Source: Leucobacter sp. OLIS6 (GTDB lineage Bacteria > Actinomycetota > Actinomycetes > Actinomycetales > Microbacteriaceae). From it: a stretch of DNA of 64,000 bases. Shown here piece by piece: positions 60,931-64,000 of this stretch (within the stretch, counting starts at the first letter, position 1; the number at the start of each line of letters is the position of its first letter). The stretch lies in NCBI RefSeq assembly GCF_002752355.1, contig NZ_MRAV01000015.1:17577-81576 (forward strand). The letters run 5' to 3'. The notes below the pieces were generated by a model that made no database searches, was not told where the DNA came from, and saw nothing but the letters and a program-made list of their open reading frames with translations. The position numbers were made by a program, and so were the translations under genes.

Positions 60931-61982
60931 GGCTCGAGCACCCGGCGCCACCAGCTGTCGCGCGCGGCATCCGCAGCCTGCGAGACGACGGCGTCGGGCG
61001 AGAACCCGCTGAAGCCGTGGTAGCCGCCAGACCAGACGTGCAGTTCGGCGCTGCCGCCGGCCGCCCAGATACGGCTCGCGTAGGCCACGGCCTCGTCGCG
61101 GAACACCTCGGCGGCGCCGACCTCGACGAATGCGGGCGCCAGTCCCGACAGATCCGTCGCGCGAGCCGGGGCCCGGTACGGGTGCACGTGCTCGGTGCCG
61201 CGGTCGGTCCCGAGCATCGCGTCCCACCCGGTGTCGTTGTTGTTGCGATCCCAGGCGCCGAAGCCGTCGTACTGCCAGGCCGAGACCGTGTCGTTGCGGT
61301 CGTCGATCATCGGGGCTCCGACGAGCTGGCCCGCGAGGGCGATCCCGCGGTCGCGCGCCATGAGCGCCACGGCGGCGGCGAGCCCGCCGCCGGCCGATGC
61401 GCCGGTCACGACGATCCGGGAGGGATCTCCGCCGAGCTCGGCAGCGTGCGCGACGACCCAGGCGAGCGCGGCGAAGCAGTCCTCGGCCTGGGCGGGCGCA
61501 GGATGCTCAGGGGCCAGCCGGTACTCGACGCCGACGCCGATCGCGCCGTAGCGCTCGGCGAGATCGACCAGTTCGGACGTCTCGAAGAATCGGGTGCCGA
61601 GCACGTAGCCGCCCCCGTGGATCCCGAGCACGATCGGTCGTGCCCCGTCGAACACGCCGGCGGGTCGCACGATGGTGATCTCGACCTCGGGCGCTCCCTC
61701 GGGGCCGGGGATCGAGCGGTCCTCCCACGTCACGGCGCGACCCTCGACCTGCGCCTCCATCGGCGGGATGATGGTCGCGAAGTGCGCGCGGTTCTCGAGG
61801 ATCGTGTGCGCGCGGAGCGGGATCCGCTCGACGAGGTCGAGGAAGAACGCGAGGCCGGGTTCGAGCGCGGGGTCGTAGGGCACGGGCATCGGCCGCGGAT
61901 CCGGCGGAGTCGCGCGGCAGGGCGCACCGGCCGCGACCGTCGCTGCGGCCTCCGCGCCACCACCGGTCGTCGCGCCGCTCAC
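60927..61982 (-). CDS. Alpha/beta hydrolase, hormone-sensitive-lipase group (second of two)
   Basis: A 351-residue esterase/lipase. The oxyanion motif HGGGY is present (LGIHGGGYVLGTRFF), the nucleophile Ser196 lies in VTGASAGGGLAAA, and the acid and His are in EVFRDEAVAY and SGGYHGFSGF. EYRLAPEHPAPAQ is typical of the group. It has no signal peptide. The sequence is clearly related along its length to the preceding gene product (LSGLxPAFxEVGxAExFRDE and ELHVWSGGxHGF). GTG 61982 overlaps the upstream stop. Confidence 0.88.
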   Translation of the reverse strand: MSGATTGGGAEAAATVAAGAPCRATPPDPRPMPVPYDPALEPGLAFFLDLVERIPLRAHTILENRAHFATIIPPMEAQVEGRAVTWEDRSIPGPEGAPEVEITIVRPAGVFDGARPIVLGIHGGGYVLGTRFFETSELVDLAERYGAIGVGVEYRLAPEHPAPAQAEDCFAALAWVVAHAAELGGDPSRIVVTGASAGGGLAAAVALMARDRGIALAGQLVGAPMIDDRNDTVSAWQYDGFGAWDRNNNDTGWDAMLGTDRGTEHVHPYRAPARATDLSGLAPAFVEVGAAEVFRDEAVAYASRIWAAGGSAELHVWSGGYHGFSGFSPDAVVSQAADAARDSWWRRVLEP

Positions 61983-63076
61983 GAAGCGTCTCCGTCGGAG
62001 TCGGCGGTGCCCAGCACGCGCGCGAGCCAGGAATCGCGTGCCGCGAGCGCCGCGCGGGTCAGCTCGCTGCCGGGCGCGTACACGTCGAAGCCGTGGAAGC
62101 CGCCCGACCAGACGTGCAGCTCGGCCTCGCCGCCCACGGCCCAGATCCGGCTCGCGAACGCGGTGTCCTCGTCGCGGAACATCTCGGCGGACCCCACCTC
62201 GATGAACGCGGGCGGGAGACCCGAGAGGTCGGTCTCGCGAGCGGGTGCGGCGGCGGCGGGAGCGGCGTCCGAGTAGGCGAGCTCCTCGCCGAGCACGAGC
62301 CGCCACGCGAGCAGGTTCGCGTCGCGCGTCCAGGTGCCGATCCCGTCGTACTGCAGCGACGAGACGGTGCGGTTGGTGTTGTCGAGCATGGGGCAGAGCA
62401 GCAGCTGGCCGGCGATCGCCGGACCCCCGCGCTCGCGGGCGAGCAGCGCGACGGCCGCCGCGAACCCGCCCCCGGCGCTGCCGCCCATCACGATCAGGCG
62501 ATCCGGATCGCCGCCGAGCTCGGCGGCGCGCTCAGCGACCCAGACCGTCGCCGCGTAGTTGTCCTCGACACCGGCGGGGAAGGGGTGCTCCGGTGCGAGC
62601 CGGTACTCGACGTTCACGCCGATCGCGCCGTGGGTCTCGACGAGGTCGACGAGACGACCGTGCTCCCAGCTGCGGTGCCCGACGATCATGCCGCCGCCGT
62701 GGAAGTTGACGAGGAGCGGCAGGGGCCCGACGGACGGGCCGGTCGGGCGGAACACGGTGATCTCGAGATCGGGGGAGCCCGCGGGGCCGGGGATCACGAG
62801 CTCCTCCGCCGAGACGCCTCGGCCGGCGACCGCGCCCGCGCCGTCGGGGAAGTCCGGCCCGAAGGCGGCGCCTCCGTCGCGCAGATTCTCCTCGGTCAGG
62901 GGCGGCATCGGGTTCGCGGCCATCGCGTCGATCAGCGGTTGCAGTTCGGCGGCGAAGGGGACCGGGGCCACGCTGGGGGAGCCGTGCGCGACCGGTGGTG
63001 TCGTCGGGGGCGCACCGACCGTCGGCGCGTGAGCCGTCGGTACCGGGGACGTTGCTGCGGGCGCGGTCATGCTCAC
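61979..63076 (-). CDS. Alpha/beta hydrolase, hormone-sensitive-lipase group (first of two)
   Basis: A 365-residue paralogue of the next gene product. HGGGM (oxyanion), Ser200 in VMGGSAGGGFAAA, EMFRDEDTAFASRIW and SGGFHGFDVY are present. About 30 Pro/Ala/Thr-rich residues precede the domain. The start may be GTG 63076, in a GTGA overlap with the aldo/keto reductase gene, or ATG 63070 two codons later. Substrate is probably a small ester or a lactone. Confidence 0.88.
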   Translation of the reverse strand: MSMTAPAATSPVPTAHAPTVGAPPTTPPVAHGSPSVAPVPFAAELQPLIDAMAANPMPPLTEENLRDGGAAFGPDFPDGAGAVAGRGVSAEELVIPGPAGSPDLEITVFRPTGPSVGPLPLLVNFHGGGMIVGHRSWEHGRLVDLVETHGAIGVNVEYRLAPEHPFPAGVEDNYAATVWVAERAAELGGDPDRLIVMGGSAGGGFAAAVALLARERGGPAIAGQLLLCPMLDNTNRTVSSLQYDGIGTWTRDANLLAWRLVLGEELAYSDAAPAAAAPARETDLSGLPPAFIEVGSAEMFRDEDTAFASRIWAVGGEAELHVWSGGFHGFDVYAPGSELTRAALAARDSWLARVLGTADSDGDAS

Positions 63077-64000
63077 GGCCCTTCCGGATCGACGACGTCG
63101 CGGTCGGCCCAGAACGGGGCGACGCGCTCGCGGATCGTCGGCGCCCCGACCCGCTCGACCAGTTCGAGACTGCCGAGATTTGCCTCGAGCTGGGCGACGC
63201 TCGACGCCCCGAACAGGGTCGTCGCGGTCGCGGGGTGGGTGAGCGTGAACGCGATGGCGAGCTGCGCGGGGGTGGTCTCGAGCTCCTCGGCCAGGGCGAC
63301 GAACGCCGGAACGTCGTCGATGATCCGCTGCCGGATCCCGCCGGGATCGCGCCCGACCTCGCGGTCGGTGGCGACCTTGCCGGCCAGGTAGCCGCCCTCC
63401 ATCACGTCGGACGCCTGCATCGAGAGACCCTGCTCCCAGAGCTTCGCGAAGGGCGCACCGTCGGGGATCGAGCGGCGCGAGACGCTGTACTTGAGCTGGG
63501 CGATCGCGGGGCCGTCGACGCCCTCGGCGGCGGCGATGTCGATGAGCCGTTGCACGTTGCCCGCCGACCAGTTGTTCACGCCCCAGGCGCGGATCAGGCC
63601 GGCGTCGCGCAGGGACGCGAGGTTGAGCACGATGTCGCGCAGCTCGAGATCGTCGCGGCGCAGGTCGCCGAGGATCACGAGGTCGGCGTTCGGGCTGTCG
63701 ACGCGGAACAGTGCGGCCTCGAGCTGCGCCCGGAACCCGGTCGCGGCGTCCCAGCCCTCGAGCCAGAGCTTCTCGGAGAGCAGGTACTCGTCGCGGGCGA
63801 CGCCCGCGGCGCGGATCGCGGCGGAGAAGAGCACGTCGGTGAACGCCGGTGGGAATCCGGGGGCCGCGTAGACGCCGACGTCGAACAGGGTGATGCCACG
63901 GTCGATCGCGGTGCGCAGCAGGGCGACGGTGTCCTCGAAGTGCATGCGGTCGTAGACGTGCCACGAGCCGAGCGCGAAGACCGGTCTCTTATACCCATCG
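63073..64000 (-). CDS. Aldo/keto reductase, N-terminus beyond the window
   Basis: The frame stays open to the window edge, so the start is not seen; an internal Met at 63945 is preceded by ALGSWHVYDR, which looks like the first strand of the barrel and suggests a start further upstream. The remaining ~309 residues include FDVGVYAAPGFP with Asp and Tyr of the catalytic tetrad and LSEKLW with the Lys. At the usual His position the sequence is VILGDLRRDD, as in beta-subunit-like AKRs that lack this His. It is first in the operon with the two hydrolases and the MFS gene. Confidence 0.8.
   Translation of the reverse strand, partial: DGYKRPVFALGSWHVYDRMHFEDTVALLRTAIDRGITLFDVGVYAAPGFPPAFTDVLFSAAIRAAGVARDEYLLSEKLWLEGWDAATGFRAQLEAALFRVDSPNADLVILGDLRRDDLELRDIVLNLASLRDAGLIRAWGVNNWSAGNVQRLIDIAAAEGVDGPAIAQLKYSVSRRSIPDGAPFAKLWEQGLSMQASDVMEGGYLAGKVATDREVGRDPGGIRQRIIDDVPAFVALAEELETTPAQLAIAFTLTHPATATTLFGASSVAQLEANLGSLELVERVGAPTIRERVAPFWADRDVVDPEGP

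Noticed and set aside
1..64000. CRISPR array, insertion sequence or prophage
   Set aside because: No regularly spaced direct repeats, transposase, integrase or phage structural genes are visible; the palindromic copies are isolated and kilobases apart.

Overview
The window is very GC-rich, densely packed DNA from a high-GC Gram-positive bacterium. The best guess is family Microbacteriaceae, with Leucobacter or a close relative possible; no 16S gene is present, so this rests on gene content and style. The clues are the single-chain 2-oxoglutarate dehydrogenase/decarboxylase (Kgd type), the Corynebacterium-like luciferase-family oxygenase/FMN reductase pair, an extradiol dioxygenase matching the Brevibacterium HPCD type residue for residue, many GTG starts in GTGA overlaps, a DtxR/IdeR-type iron box, and many genes that start 6-7 nt after a TAnnnT hexamer (probable leaderless mRNAs). 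I saw no rRNA, tRNA, CRISPR array, insertion sequence or prophage gene.

Layout. 1-3858: thiamine-type ABC importer (binding protein cut by the window edge, fused permease, ATPase) and a P-loop kinase. 3931-5929: amino-acid permease and VanZ-like protein on the minus strand. 6034-8416: purN-purH, the last purine steps. 8564-11213: two-gene FtsX/MacB-type ABC system and a small membrane protein. 11289-12803: 2-oxoglutarate semialdehyde-type dehydrogenase. 13145-15037: secreted FG-GAP (integrin-like) protein with a sortase signal behind an iron box. 15115-18101: actinobacterial family-A polymerase-like protein and agmatine deiminase. 18327-20811: flavin oxygenase, MarR regulator and FMN reductase. 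21374-25165: kgd. 25370-27756: two CNNM/CorC-type proteins behind a possible leader peptide. 28448-29653 metX; 35405-36733 metY. 30390-35123: lipoprotein, membrane-fusion adaptor, ATPase and permease of a MacAB-like exporter. 36872-38373: dehydrogenase and uracil-DNA glycosylase.

From 38383 to 58994 the window holds a catabolic region: an amine-oxidase-like pair (sarcosine-oxidase-like flavoprotein plus ornithine-cyclodeaminase-like partner), two TetR regulators, two amino-acid/amine permeases, a P1 peptidase, most of the homoprotocatechuate meta-cleavage pathway (hpaD, hpaE, an hpaG-like fusion, hpaI, hpaH) with its GntR regulator, and a five-domain peptide-type ABC importer. A coherent reading is uptake and oxidation of tyramine-like amines to 4-hydroxyphenylacetate and then to pyruvate and succinic semialdehyde. 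The hydroxylase hpaBC and isomerase hpaF are not here. 59179-64000: a MepB-like protein and a coupled operon of aldo/keto reductase, two related alpha/beta hydrolases and an MFS transporter.

The least expected signal is non-coding. A ~61-bp inverted repeat occurs four times, always between genes (16943, 21216, 40877, 59059), with a compensatory base-pair change in its stem. A second, unrelated palindromic sequence occurs at 41531 and 48050, and a perfect 74-bp palindrome lies at 46782-46855. Palindromic operators sit on good promoters in front of the flavin, amine-oxidase and hpa genes, so several local regulons can be proposed from sequence.
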